From positions 1 through 9,944 of the forward strand of contig NZ_CALKTS010000174.1 of assembly GCF_937997595.1 (NCBI RefSeq): a stretch of DNA of 9,944 nt, read 5' to 3'. Made by a program: the position numbers and the translations under genes. The notes beneath the pieces were generated by a model that made no database searches, was not told the origin of the DNA, and worked only from the letters and a program-made list of their open reading frames with translations. Origin of the DNA: an uncultured Campylobacter sp. (GTDB taxonomy: Bacteria > Campylobacterota > Campylobacteria > Campylobacterales > Campylobacteraceae). Of this stretch, positions 1 through 6,914 are shown piece by piece; position 1 is the first letter of the stretch; each line of letters begins with the position of its first letter.

Positions 1-1004
1 GCTACCATCGCGTCGCAAAATTCGACGAGATCGCGCTTATCGGCGGCGAGAATGCGATCAAAAACATCTACAAACTTGCGCTCGCGCTCATATTTAAATT
101 TAATGCAAAGGACGCTGCGCACGAGTTTTTAGCAAAATTTAATGCAAGCGAAGTCGCAAATTTAGAAAAAATCGCGCCGCGTGCCGTCCGCTCAAGCTCG
201 CTAGGGCGGCTGTTCGATGCGTTTGCTGCGGTCATTTGCGGCCTGCGAACCGTAAGCTTCGACGGCGAGGCGGGCATGCGGCTAGAAAACCTCTATACCC
301 GGGGCTACGAGCAGAGCTATAAATTTAGGCTGAAAAAAGCGGGCGAAAATTTTATCCAAAATGCGCCGTATTCCGCTTTGCAGCAGCGGGGTACCGATGA
401 TTTGCGGCACGAAACACAGCGCGAAGCGGGGCAGGGCGGTCTGAATGCGCAAAATCATAGCGGCGCCAAAAACAGCTGCGCGCTGCGAGGCGATTTTAAA
501 AAGCTTGCGGACGATGCGGCAAGCAAAGACTGGCCTGAGCGGACGGCTGAAAACATCGCAGGCGGCGGTGAAAAGAATACAAACGTCGCCGCAAATTCTA
601 TAAAGCAAGCGTCTCCCCTGAATTTAATAAATTCTGAAAGCAAAAACGCCGCCGATGCGGATCAGAATCCGCAAAACGGAGCTTGCGCGCCGAGCCTTGA
701 GGGCGAATGCTACGTGATTGATTACGAAGAGGCGTTTTTGCAGGCTTTGATCGATGAGCCGCGCTTGGCTGCGACGAAATTCATCAACGGCCTGGCGAAC
801 TTCATCGCGGAGTTTGCGGAGGGCTTCGGGCTTGAGGTCGTGCTAAGCGGCGGAGTCTTTCAAAACGCCACGCTGCTTAATTTGACCTACAAAAAGCTGC
901 GTGAGCGAGGGATAAAATTTCATCTAAACCGCGCCGTTCCTTGCAACGACAGCGGCATCGCATACGGGCAGCTCGCGGCGTATCTAAGCGAGATTTCGCG
1001 CTAA
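1..1004 (+). CDS. hypF: HypF, carbamoyltransferase for hydrogenase maturation (3' part only)
   Basis: The reading frame is open from base 3 to the TAA at 1002-1004 and gives the last 333 residues; the acylphosphatase, zinc-finger and YrdC-like parts would lie upstream of the window. What is visible is the Kae1-like C-terminal domain: SSSLGRLFDAFAA (fragment residues 64-76), VVLSGGVFQN (279-288) and NDSGIAYGQ (315-323) are family signatures. Known role: HypF makes carbamoyl-adenylate from carbamoyl phosphate and ATP and passes the carbamoyl group to the C-terminal cysteine of HypE, the first step toward the CN ligands of [NiFe]-hydrogenase. Fragment residues of about 122-234 (bases 366-704) are an Asn/Ala/Gly/Lys-rich stretch of about 110 residues, where the family normally has a short link before the YVIDYEEAF segment. 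It keeps frame and looks like an unstructured insertion. No clear terminator follows. The family call is very secure. Confidence 0.95.
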   Translation, partial: YHRVAKFDEIALIGGENAIKNIYKLALALIFKFNAKDAAHEFLAKFNASEVANLEKIAPRAVRSSSLGRLFDAFAAVICGLRTVSFDGEAGMRLENLYTRGYEQSYKFRLKKAGENFIQNAPYSALQQRGTDDLRHETQREAGQGGLNAQNHSGAKNSCALRGDFKKLADDAASKDWPERTAENIAGGGEKNTNVAANSIKQASPLNLINSESKNAADADQNPQNGACAPSLEGECYVIDYEEAFLQALIDEPRLAATKFINGLANFIAEFAEGFGLEVVLSGGVFQNATLLNLTYKKLRERGIKFHLNRAVPCNDSGIAYGQLAAYLSEISR

Positions 1005-1584
1005 GCTCGTCCATAAAAAATGTAACTATCGCACTAAGCCGACTCGATAAAATTTTATTAGTATCTCGCCTATAAATTTGATTGAACTCTGCGCCATGCC
1101 CACACTTTGCGATACGCTACGGGCGATAAAATACACCGCAGCTAGCTTCTCGAAAATCGCAAAATCAGCGAACAAATTTACGTCTTTGCCGCCTGAGATC
1201 ACAGCCAAAACGTTAAATTTTGAAATTTAACAATGCTGCCGCTTGGGCGTCACGGCGCGCCGCCATGGCGATCGATGCAAGATTCCATCGCAGCGCGCGG
1301 CGAGATACTGCATAAATCCCAAGCCAAGGCGCTATTTGGCGCCCGCCTCTTAAATTTGAGCGCAAAATCGCGATGCGGTAGAATTTAAATAACGTAGCAC
1401 CGGTAAAATTTCATCGCGCCAGCCCTAAAATATGGTGCGAAACTGCGAGCGAAATTTCAAAATACGCGCAGCGCCCTGGAGCTTTAAATTTTAAAAAATA
1501 AGCCGAATTAGCGTGCAAAATTCTTACTATTTGAGCGGAATTTCGATAAAATTACGTTCAAAATACGCGAAATAGGGGGAAACT
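1005..1584. other. Intergenic spacer between hypF and nikR, no supported gene
   Basis: These 580 bases hold no gene I can support. A minus-strand open frame at 1026-1208 (60 codons, TTG start, no ribosome site) has a plausible hydrophobic composition but resembles no family I recognise, and may be a relic. A short GC hairpin, GGCGC-TATTTG-GCGCC, lies at 1328-1343 without a following T run. AAATTT motifs are frequent. The nikR promoter presumably lies near the right edge, but no clean -35/-10 pair is visible there. Confidence 0.6.
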
Positions 1585-2016
1585 ATGAAAAAAGAGGAAA
1601 AAGAGAGCGCCGTAAGATTTAGCATTTCGCTGCCGACGAAGCTTTTTGAGGATCTCGATGAGATGGTGCGCGCCAAGCAATACCTAAGCCGCAGCGAGTT
1701 TATCCGCGATCTCATACGCGAAAAGATGGTCGAGGGCGTGCTTCACGGAGATAGCGATGAGGACTGCGTGGGTGTGCTTTGCATCGCGTATGATCATCAC
1801 CAAAGCGATCTGATCGAGCAGCTCGTAGAGATCGAGCACCACGCAAACGTCACCATCATCAGCACCAGCCACTTCCACATCGACGAGCGCCACTGCTTCG
1901 AGGAGATCACGATGCGGGATAAAATTTCAAAGATAGAGCGGCTCAGCGCCAAAATCGGTGCGCTAAAAGGGGTGAAATTTTCCAAGCTCGTAAAGGCGGT
2001 CATCACCGAAGCGTAG
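1585..2016 (+). CDS. nikR: NikR, nickel-responsive transcriptional regulator
   Basis: The protein is 143 residues, close to the usual 130-150 of NikR. An N-terminal ribbon-helix-helix DNA-binding domain spans roughly residues 8-50 (RFSISLPTKLFEDLDEMV then LSRSEFIRDLIREKM). A C-terminal ACT-like nickel-sensing domain spans about 60-143. Aligned by eye to E. coli NikR, all four square-planar nickel ligands are present: His85 (E. coli His76), His96 (His87), His98 (His89) and Cys104 (Cys95). Known role: a tetramer that binds operators when loaded with Ni(II) and represses nickel uptake, or in Helicobacter controls several nickel genes. The start is supported by a purine-rich site AGGGGGA at 1574-1580, four bases before ATG. 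It lies within the hyp cluster, co-directional with hypF and hypB but with long spacers on both sides, so it is probably its own transcription unit. Targets in this strain are inferred, not shown. Confidence 0.93.
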   Translation: MKKEEKESAVRFSISLPTKLFEDLDEMVRAKQYLSRSEFIRDLIREKMVEGVLHGDSDEDCVGVLCIAYDHHQSDLIEQLVEIEHHANVTIISTSHFHIDERHCFEEITMRDKISKIERLSAKIGALKGVKFSKLVKAVITEA

Positions 2017-2048
2017 GGCTTTTGTACGTTTTTAAAAAACAGCGCGTC

Positions 2049-2069
2049 GCGCTAAATTTATGCGCTTTT
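2049..2069 (+). terminator. Weak candidate terminator downstream of nikR
   Basis: GCGC (2049-2052) can pair with GCGC (2062-2065) around the self-complementary TAAATTTA, with one bulged T, and is followed by TTTT (2066-2069). It lies about 30 bases after the nikR stop. The stem is short, so this is tentative. Confidence 0.3.
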
Positions 2070-2666
2070 AAATTTAAACGCAGCTGCGGCGCGACTTTTG
2101 CAGGTTACGAAGCGCGATTCTCGATCGAGTGGAGAATTCGGGCGGCGCGGCTGCGCAAGGCGTGCAAATAAAATTTGTTTAAATTTACACGGCGAGCGCA
2201 AAATTTTATAAATTTTAATCAAAAAGCATTCTTGCTGCAGGTTTAAATTTACGCGCAGGCACGAAACCGGCGCAGCAGCTCGCGACTAAATTTTATAGGT
2301 GCCGCTTTCGTGCCGCATTTGCAAAGCCGAGCTAGCGTAAAATGGATATGAGCACGACCGCCGCATTGATGATGTTTGGCACGCCGTAGAGCACACGCGA
2401 GATTGTAGAGCGCCGGTAAAATCCGCTCGCAAGCCCTAAATTTCGCGCTTCTATCTACGGCGACTTTTTATTGTTTTGAGCCGCTACACAGCCGCGCAAG
2501 CCCTAAATTTACGGCGCGCGGCTCTGCAATCTGCGAGTTAAAATAGGCGATAAAATTTAGAAGCAGCGTCTTTGCTCGCTAGCTTTAAATTTTGTGTCGA
2601 GTCTTCGCAAACAGCGCACGAAATTTAGACGAAAACGGAGTGCGTAAATTTCAAGCCTCATTAAAT

Positions 2667-2694
2667 TTCACAAAATTTCGCACTTCGATATAAA
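2667..2694 (+). promoter_or_regulatory. Tentative promoter upstream of hypB
   Basis: TTCACA (2667-2672) and TATAAA (2689-2694) are separated by 16 bases, each one mismatch from the sigma70 consensus. Transcription would start near 2701, giving a leader of about 75 bases before hypB. Campylobacter promoters often lack a -35, so the -10 alone carries most of the weight. No clear NikR operator pair could be recognised nearby. Confidence 0.3.
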
Positions 2695-2776
2695 ATTTAT
2701 CAAATTTACGCCGTTTAAAGCAAAAACGTGGTATTTTACGCGCAAAATTTATTATCCAATTATCCAAGGAGAAAAA

Positions 2777-3619
2777 ATGTGTAAAGATTGCGGCTGTTCC
2801 ATAGGCCACACTCACGAAGCGGGCGCCCATTCGCACGCAGATATGACACACGAGCATGTCCATACCCACGCGGACGGCACCGTCCACTCCCACGCTCATA
2901 TGCACGAAGAAGGGGTCGATCACGAGCACGACGCGCACGATCACATCCACGCAAATGTCGCTATTAGCGACGCCAAGACGATCGAGGTGATGAGTAAAAT
3001 TTTAAGCGCCAACGACGAGGAGGCCGCTCACAACAGAGCTCATTTTGACGAGGATAAAATTTTATGTCTAAATTTAATGTCAAGCCCTGGCAGCGGCAAG
3101 ACGACGCTGCTTGAGGCCACTATCAAAAGCGGCAAATTTAAAATCGGCGTCATCGAGGGCGACCTGGAGACTAACCGCGATGCCGATCGCATCATAAAAG
3201 CGGGTGCACAGGCCCATCAGATCAGTACCGGCGAGACCTGCCATCTGGATGCCTTTATGGTTCACGAGGGGCTTCATCATATCGATACTAAAAATTTGGA
3301 TCTGGTTTTTATAGAAAACGTCGGGAACCTCGTCTGCCCTGCGGCATTCGACGTGGGCGCGCACCTGAACGTAGTGCTTCTAAGCGTGCCCGAGGGCAGC
3401 GATAAGATCGCAAAATACCCGGTAATATTTCGCCGCGCAGACTGCGTCGTAATCACCAAAACAGCGCTGCTACCGCATTTTGACTTCGATATACAGGAGG
3501 TAGTGCGCGAAGTGCACAAGCTCAATCCGAAAGCCGACGTCATCGCGCTTGATAGTAAAAGCGGCGAGGGCGTGGAGAAATGGCTGAAATTCCTACAATA
3601 CAAGAAGGAATTTCGTTAA
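2777..3619 (+). CDS. hypB: HypB, GTPase and nickel-binding protein for hydrogenase nickel insertion
   Basis: The protein is 280 residues, normal for a His-rich HypB. It opens with MCKDCGC, the N-terminal CxxCGC high-affinity nickel site. A histidine-rich segment follows at about residues 11-58, with 17 histidines, typical of HypB forms that also store nickel. The G domain shows the P-loop SPGSGKTT (103-110), the switch region EGDLETNRDADR (127-138), ETCHLD (153-158) with the metal-binding Cys155-His156 pair, and ENVGNLVCPA (180-189) with Cys187. The usual NKxD G4 motif reads TKTA (227-230), an odd change that could weaken guanine selectivity. Known role: GTP-dependent delivery of Ni(II), with HypA, to the hydrogenase large subunit. 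AAGGAG just upstream of the ATG is a good ribosome site. The TAA stop shares a base with the hypC ATG, implying translational coupling. Confidence 0.95.
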   Translation: MCKDCGCSIGHTHEAGAHSHADMTHEHVHTHADGTVHSHAHMHEEGVDHEHDAHDHIHANVAISDAKTIEVMSKILSANDEEAAHNRAHFDEDKILCLNLMSSPGSGKTTLLEATIKSGKFKIGVIEGDLETNRDADRIIKAGAQAHQISTGETCHLDAFMVHEGLHHIDTKNLDLVFIENVGNLVCPAAFDVGAHLNVVLLSVPEGSDKIAKYPVIFRRADCVVITKTALLPHFDFDIQEVVREVHKLNPKADVIALDSKSGEGVEKWLKFLQYKKEFR

Positions 3620-3909
3620 TGTGCCTTTCAATCCCTTCAAAAATCATCTCGATCGACGAAAATAATTTCGCGACGGTGGAGACTCTGGGCGTGCGCCGCG
3701 GCGTGAGCTTGGATCTGCTCCCTGAGCCCGCGGCGGTCGGGGAGTACGTGCTGATCCACGTTGGTTTTGCGATGGAGAAGATCGATACGCAGCGAGCGAA
3801 GGAGAGTATCGAAATTTACGAGCAGATTGCAAAGCAGATGAGGACGAGCGATAATATATTGAATGATGACGCCAAATCAAGCAAGCTATATCAAAATAAT
3901 AAGGAATAA
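3619..3909 (+). CDS. hypC: HypC, hydrogenase maturation chaperone
   Basis: I place the start at the ATG at 3619, which overlaps the hypB stop by one base, because HypC proteins begin with MCLSIP and the N-terminal Cys2 is functional. A site AAGGA at 3605-3609 lies nine bases upstream. An alternative start 13 codons earlier would bury this cysteine. The product is 96 residues. Cys2 and His47 in the segment IHVGFAMEKID match the conserved Cys and His that bind iron. Known role: HypC binds HypD, holds the Fe(CN)2CO group and delivers it to the hydrogenase large-subunit precursor. The last 20 residues or so (from SDNILNDD onward) are polar and encoded by AT-rich DNA like the following gene, so the 3' end may have been altered when that gene arrived. 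The stop is two bases before the next start codon. Confidence 0.93.
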   Translation: MCLSIPSKIISIDENNFATVETLGVRRGVSLDLLPEPAAVGEYVLIHVGFAMEKIDTQRAKESIEIYEQIAKQMRTSDNILNDDAKSSKLYQNNKE

Positions 3910-3911
3910 AA

Positions 3912-5657
3912 GTGGAAGCTATTGCAAGTAGTTTTAAAAGGATTGTTTCTGACGAAAATTTTTTAGAAGTACCGTTTTTTCAAAGAAAGTATGTTTGGAA
4001 AAAGGAGCAATGGGAGCAATTATTTGATGATTTAAAAGCCAGTGCATTAAGTAGGAAAGAACATTTTTTGGGTTCTGTAATTTTAAAAAGAAATAGTGGA
4101 AATAGAAATTTTGCAAACATAATAGACGGGCAACAAAGAATAACAACATTTTCTATCCTTATAAAAGCAGCATACGATGAGCTAAAAGATGAGCAAAAGA
4201 AGCATTTTGATCCTCTGCTTATAGAAGACTACACTGATAATGATCCAAAAATAAAACATTGCAAAGTTGATCGTAAAATTTATACTCAAATAATACAAGG
4301 GGTTTATTCTAGCGGTCAAAAAAATGAAAAAAACCTTAAAGAAGGTTTGTTGGACTGTTTAGAGTATTTTAAGATTAGAATTAAAGAAATAGATGACGTG
4401 TTTGATTTTTTGAAATTTATAACTGATAAATCAAAGCTTTTTGTAAAGGTAAATTTGGAGTCTACAGAAGATGAGCAAAAGATATTTGACTCAATTAACT
4501 CCACTGGAATGCCTTTAAATGCAACTGATATAATAAAAAATGCTCTTTTTGATAGGATAATTAAAATCTCAGATGAAGAATATGCCTTGGATTTATACGA
4601 TAAATATTGGCGTAATATTTTTGAGCATGACGATAAGTGCTTGCAGTTTTGGGATTCACAGATAACGACAGGAAGAATCAAGCGTTCACAGAGTGAAATT
4701 TTTCTTCATGCTTTTGCTTTAATTATAGGCATTTTTGATACCGATAAGCATTCGCTATCGGATTTAAGTTCTGTTTTTAAAACATATATTCAAAATAAGA
4801 GCAAAGAGGAATTAGAAGATTTTCTTGTATTGCTAGCTAAATATGCTCAAACTTATCAAAAACTTCCACAAATTACACAAAATATTTTGTTTGATTTTGA
4901 TGAATATGAAAATAGATTTTTCCACTTAGGATATTGTTTTGGTATTAATTCTTTTTTACCGCTAGTTTTATTTTTAAAACAAAATTTAGAAGAAGATGAG
5001 TATAAAAAGGCACTTTATTTGCTTGAAATGACTGTTTTATGTGTATCTGAAACCAAAAATTACAATAAATTCGTAGCAGACATAATTAGTAATTTACAAA
5101 ATAATTTAAAAAATACTTACATATATATTAGGGAGCAAATTAAAAAATATTATGTAAAATTCTTTGAACATAGCCAAATAGAAGAATGGCTCAATAATAT
5201 AGAAAATAATGATGCAAAAGTTGTTTTATTTTGGATAGAGCTCTATAGACAGCGTGAAGCAAAAGATTATAAAGACAAGACTGGTTTATGTTACATTTAT
5301 ACACTTGAACATTTAGCACCTCAGAAATGGCAGGAAAATTGGAGTGATATTTTTAAAAATGAAGAAGAAGCTGATAAATTTATATATAAAATAGGAAATA
5401 TGACACTTTTAAAAGGCAAATTTAATACTGCTTTGCAAAATGCCGCATGGACAGACAAATTAAACGGAAATAATAAATACAAACATTATATTAAAAAATA
5501 TGCGGATTTAATTATTAACAAAGAGTTGCTTAATATCACACAATGGAATAAAGCAACAATAGAACAAAGAACTATAAAAATCATTAACGATTTTTATAAA
5601 ATTTGGAATGTTAATATTTTTTTGGAAGAAAATAATGGATCTAATCAAGGATTTTAG
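3912..5657 (+). CDS. DUF262-DUF1524 protein, putative GmrSD-like type IV restriction/anti-phage nuclease
   Basis: The GTG start at 3912 follows AAGGA (3901-3905) at good spacing. The 581-residue product reads as a single-chain DUF262-DUF1524 protein. N-terminal DUF262: PFFQRKYVW (21-29), the hallmark DGQQRITT (72-79), and the motif FDSINSTGMPLNATDIIKN (192-210). C-terminal DUF1524, an HNH-type nuclease-like domain: LEHLAPQKW (465-473) with His467, then IGNMTLLKGKFN (494-505). The middle is helical-looking. Known relatives with this fusion include GmrSD and BrxU, which cut modified phage DNA, and SspE, which acts with phosphorothioate modification; DUF262 couples nucleotide hydrolysis to sensing. 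I infer a defence role; the target is unknown and no modification gene is in the window. Sampled lines are only about 25-30% GC against roughly 55% in neighbours, which suggests horizontal gain. It overlaps hypD by 23 bases, so it is likely co-transcribed with hyp genes. Confidence 0.85.
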   Translation: MEAIASSFKRIVSDENFLEVPFFQRKYVWKKEQWEQLFDDLKASALSRKEHFLGSVILKRNSGNRNFANIIDGQQRITTFSILIKAAYDELKDEQKKHFDPLLIEDYTDNDPKIKHCKVDRKIYTQIIQGVYSSGQKNEKNLKEGLLDCLEYFKIRIKEIDDVFDFLKFITDKSKLFVKVNLESTEDEQKIFDSINSTGMPLNATDIIKNALFDRIIKISDEEYALDLYDKYWRNIFEHDDKCLQFWDSQITTGRIKRSQSEIFLHAFALIIGIFDTDKHSLSDLSSVFKTYIQNKSKEELEDFLVLLAKYAQTYQKLPQITQNILFDFDEYENRFFHLGYCFGINSFLPLVLFLKQNLEEDEYKKALYLLEMTVLCVSETKNYNKFVADIISNLQNNLKNTYIYIREQIKKYYVKFFEHSQIEEWLNNIENNDAKVVLFWIELYRQREAKDYKDKTGLCYIYTLEHLAPQKWQENWSDIFKNEEEADKFIYKIGNMTLLKGKFNTALQNAAWTDKLNGNNKYKHYIKKYADLIINKELLNITQWNKATIEQRTIKIINDFYKIWNVNIFLEENNGSNQGF

Positions 5658-6732
5658 GGACAAGGAGCTGATTTTAGCGCTTAGCAAGCTGATAATTTCT
5701 AAAAGCAAAAAGCCGCTAAATATTATGGAGATTTGCGGCGGACACACGCACTCGATCATGAAATTCGGACTTCCGAGCCTGGTCGGCAAAAATATAAAAT
5801 TTATCCACGGCCCGGGCTGTCCGGTGTGCGTAATGCCGCGTAGCCGTATCGATGAGGCGATTAAACTTGCCGCGATGCCGCAGAGTATTTTTTGCACTCT
5901 AGCAGACATGCTGCGCGTGCCCGGCTCTCGCACGAGTTTGCAGAAGCTGCGCGGCGAGGGGCACGACATCAGGGCGCTTTATAGCCCGCTTGATTGCATA
6001 AAGATCGCACAGGAAAATCCGCAAAAAACGGTGATATTTTTTGCGATCGGCTTTGAGACTACGACGCCGATGAGTGCCGTGCTGATCGATAAAACGCTGA
6101 GTTTAGGGCTAAAAAATCTCTTTTTTCACATCAATCACGTCACGGTGCCCGCGCCCGTGCGAGCGATCTTAGACGACGCGGATGTGCAGATAGACGCGTT
6201 TTTAGGGCCTAGCCACGTAAGCGTGATCACCGGCGCGAAGGCCTACGAGAGCATCGCGCGAGACTACAAAAAGCCGATCGCCGTAAGCGGGTTTGAGCCG
6301 CTTGATATAATGGCGGGCGTGCTGAATTTGGTCGAGCAGCAAAACGCCGGCACCTACGAGGTTTTCAACGAATACGAGCGCGTCGTAAAAGAGGGCGGCA
6401 ACCAAAAAGCGCAAAATTTGATAGATAAATATTTTGAAATTTGCGATTTTCCGTGGCGAGGGCTCGGCGAAATTCCAAAAAGTGGCATGAAGTTGCGCCC
6501 GCAGTACGCGGCGCTGGATGCCAGGGTGCAGTTTGATTGCAGCGTACAGAGCGCTCCCGAGAGCAAGGCCTGTATCTGCGGCGAAATTTTGCGCGGCAAA
6601 AAAAGCCCCTATGATTGCAAGGTTTTCGGCAAGCACTGCACGCCGCAAAACCCGATAGGATCGTGCATGGTCTCAAGCGAAGGGGCGTGCGCGGCGTACT
6701 ATAAATACGGCGACGTCAAGAACGCGGGCTAA
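5635..6732 (+). CDS. hypD: HypD, iron-sulfur scaffold for Fe(CN)2CO assembly
   Basis: I choose the ATG at 5635 (MDLIKDFRDKEL), 365 residues, the usual HypD length; upstream in-frame starts fall deep inside the AT-rich preceding gene. Family motifs are intact: ICGGHTHSI (33-41) with Cys34, GPGCPVCVMP (59-68) with Cys62 and Cys65, FAIGFETTTP, HVTVPAPVRAIL, GPSHVSVITG and SGFEPLDIM. The C-terminal cysteine region (CxCGE, YDC, KHC, GSC, EGAC) supplies the [4Fe-4S] ligands. Known role: with HypC, HypD forms the complex on which cyanide from HypE and CO are attached to iron. A purine-rich stretch GGAAG near 5624 could be its ribosome site, lying inside the end of the upstream frame, so hypD translation may be coupled to that gene. 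A hairpin follows the stop almost immediately. Confidence 0.95.
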   Translation: MDLIKDFRDKELILALSKLIISKSKKPLNIMEICGGHTHSIMKFGLPSLVGKNIKFIHGPGCPVCVMPRSRIDEAIKLAAMPQSIFCTLADMLRVPGSRTSLQKLRGEGHDIRALYSPLDCIKIAQENPQKTVIFFAIGFETTTPMSAVLIDKTLSLGLKNLFFHINHVTVPAPVRAILDDADVQIDAFLGPSHVSVITGAKAYESIARDYKKPIAVSGFEPLDIMAGVLNLVEQQNAGTYEVFNEYERVVKEGGNQKAQNLIDKYFEICDFPWRGLGEIPKSGMKLRPQYAALDARVQFDCSVQSAPESKACICGEILRGKKSPYDCKVFGKHCTPQNPIGSCMVSSEGACAAYYKYGDVKNAG

Positions 6733-6734
6733 AT

Positions 6735-6765
6735 TTTGCGCGCGGTATCGCAGAGCGCAAATTTT
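6735..6765 (+). terminator. Candidate hairpin/terminator after hypD
   Basis: TTTGCGC (6735-6741) pairs with GCGCAAA (6755-6761) across a 13-base loop that itself contains GCG-GTAT-CGC, and TTTT follows (6762-6765). It begins two bases after the hypD stop. It could be a terminator or an attenuator/processing hairpin limiting hypE expression. The T run is short. Confidence 0.4.
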
Positions 6766-6900
6766 AAAAATAAGTCATGCTTTAAAATTTTAACCAAAGT
6801 AAAACGTCGGGCTAAAATTTAATTTGAAATTTTACGCGGCGCCGTAGCGGCACGGCTTGTTCGGCTGCGGAATACGGGCTTTAAATTTAAAACCGAGTGA

Positions 6901-6914
6901 AAAGGAAAAATTTG
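6901..6914 (+). promoter_or_regulatory. Ribosome binding site that decides the hypE start (TTG)
   Basis: AAAGGA at 6901-6906 stands five bases before TTG at 6912. The in-frame GTG at 6897 lies upstream of this site and has no purine-rich site of its own. Starting at TTG gives MNETILLSHGGGG, matching the usual short HypE N-terminus. Confidence 0.65.

Larger units (their letters stand above)
2017..2776. other. Long AAATTT-rich spacer between nikR and hypB
   Basis: These 760 bases contain no supported gene, which is unusual inside a cluster whose other junctions are mostly tight. AAATTT, which equals its own reverse complement, occurs 19 times by my count, far more than base composition predicts. 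On the minus strand a stop-to-stop frame of 40 codons at 2335-2454 ends with the hydrophobic run NIINAAVVLISILR and could be the tail of a decayed membrane-protein gene; this is only a suggestion. The last 110 bases should contain the promoter and leader of hypB. Confidence 0.6.

Noticed and set aside
276..1004. A separate 242-residue gene starting at the ATG at 276
   Set aside because: The frame is open from base 3 and the upstream residues carry the HypF signature SSSLGRLFDA, so this is an internal methionine of hypF.
1328..1343. Hairpin GGCGC-TATTTG-GCGCC as a terminator
   Set aside because: Only five pairs, no T run, and far from the hypF stop.
3580..3618. Longer HypC starting at 3580
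   Set aside because: It would add 13 residues before MCLSIP, whose cysteine must be near the N-terminus, and would overlap hypB further.
5608..5634. Longer HypD starting at 5608
   Set aside because: The added residues MLIFFWKKI are AT-rich sequence of the upstream gene in another frame; the ATG at 5635 gives the usual HypD start.
3912..5657. Complete mobile element or toxin-antitoxin pair around the nuclease gene
   Set aside because: No transposase, integrase, terminal inverted repeats, or partner gene; the gene stands alone.
6897..6911. GTG start for hypE
   Set aside because: No ribosome site upstream, while AAAGGA stands between it and the TTG at 6912.
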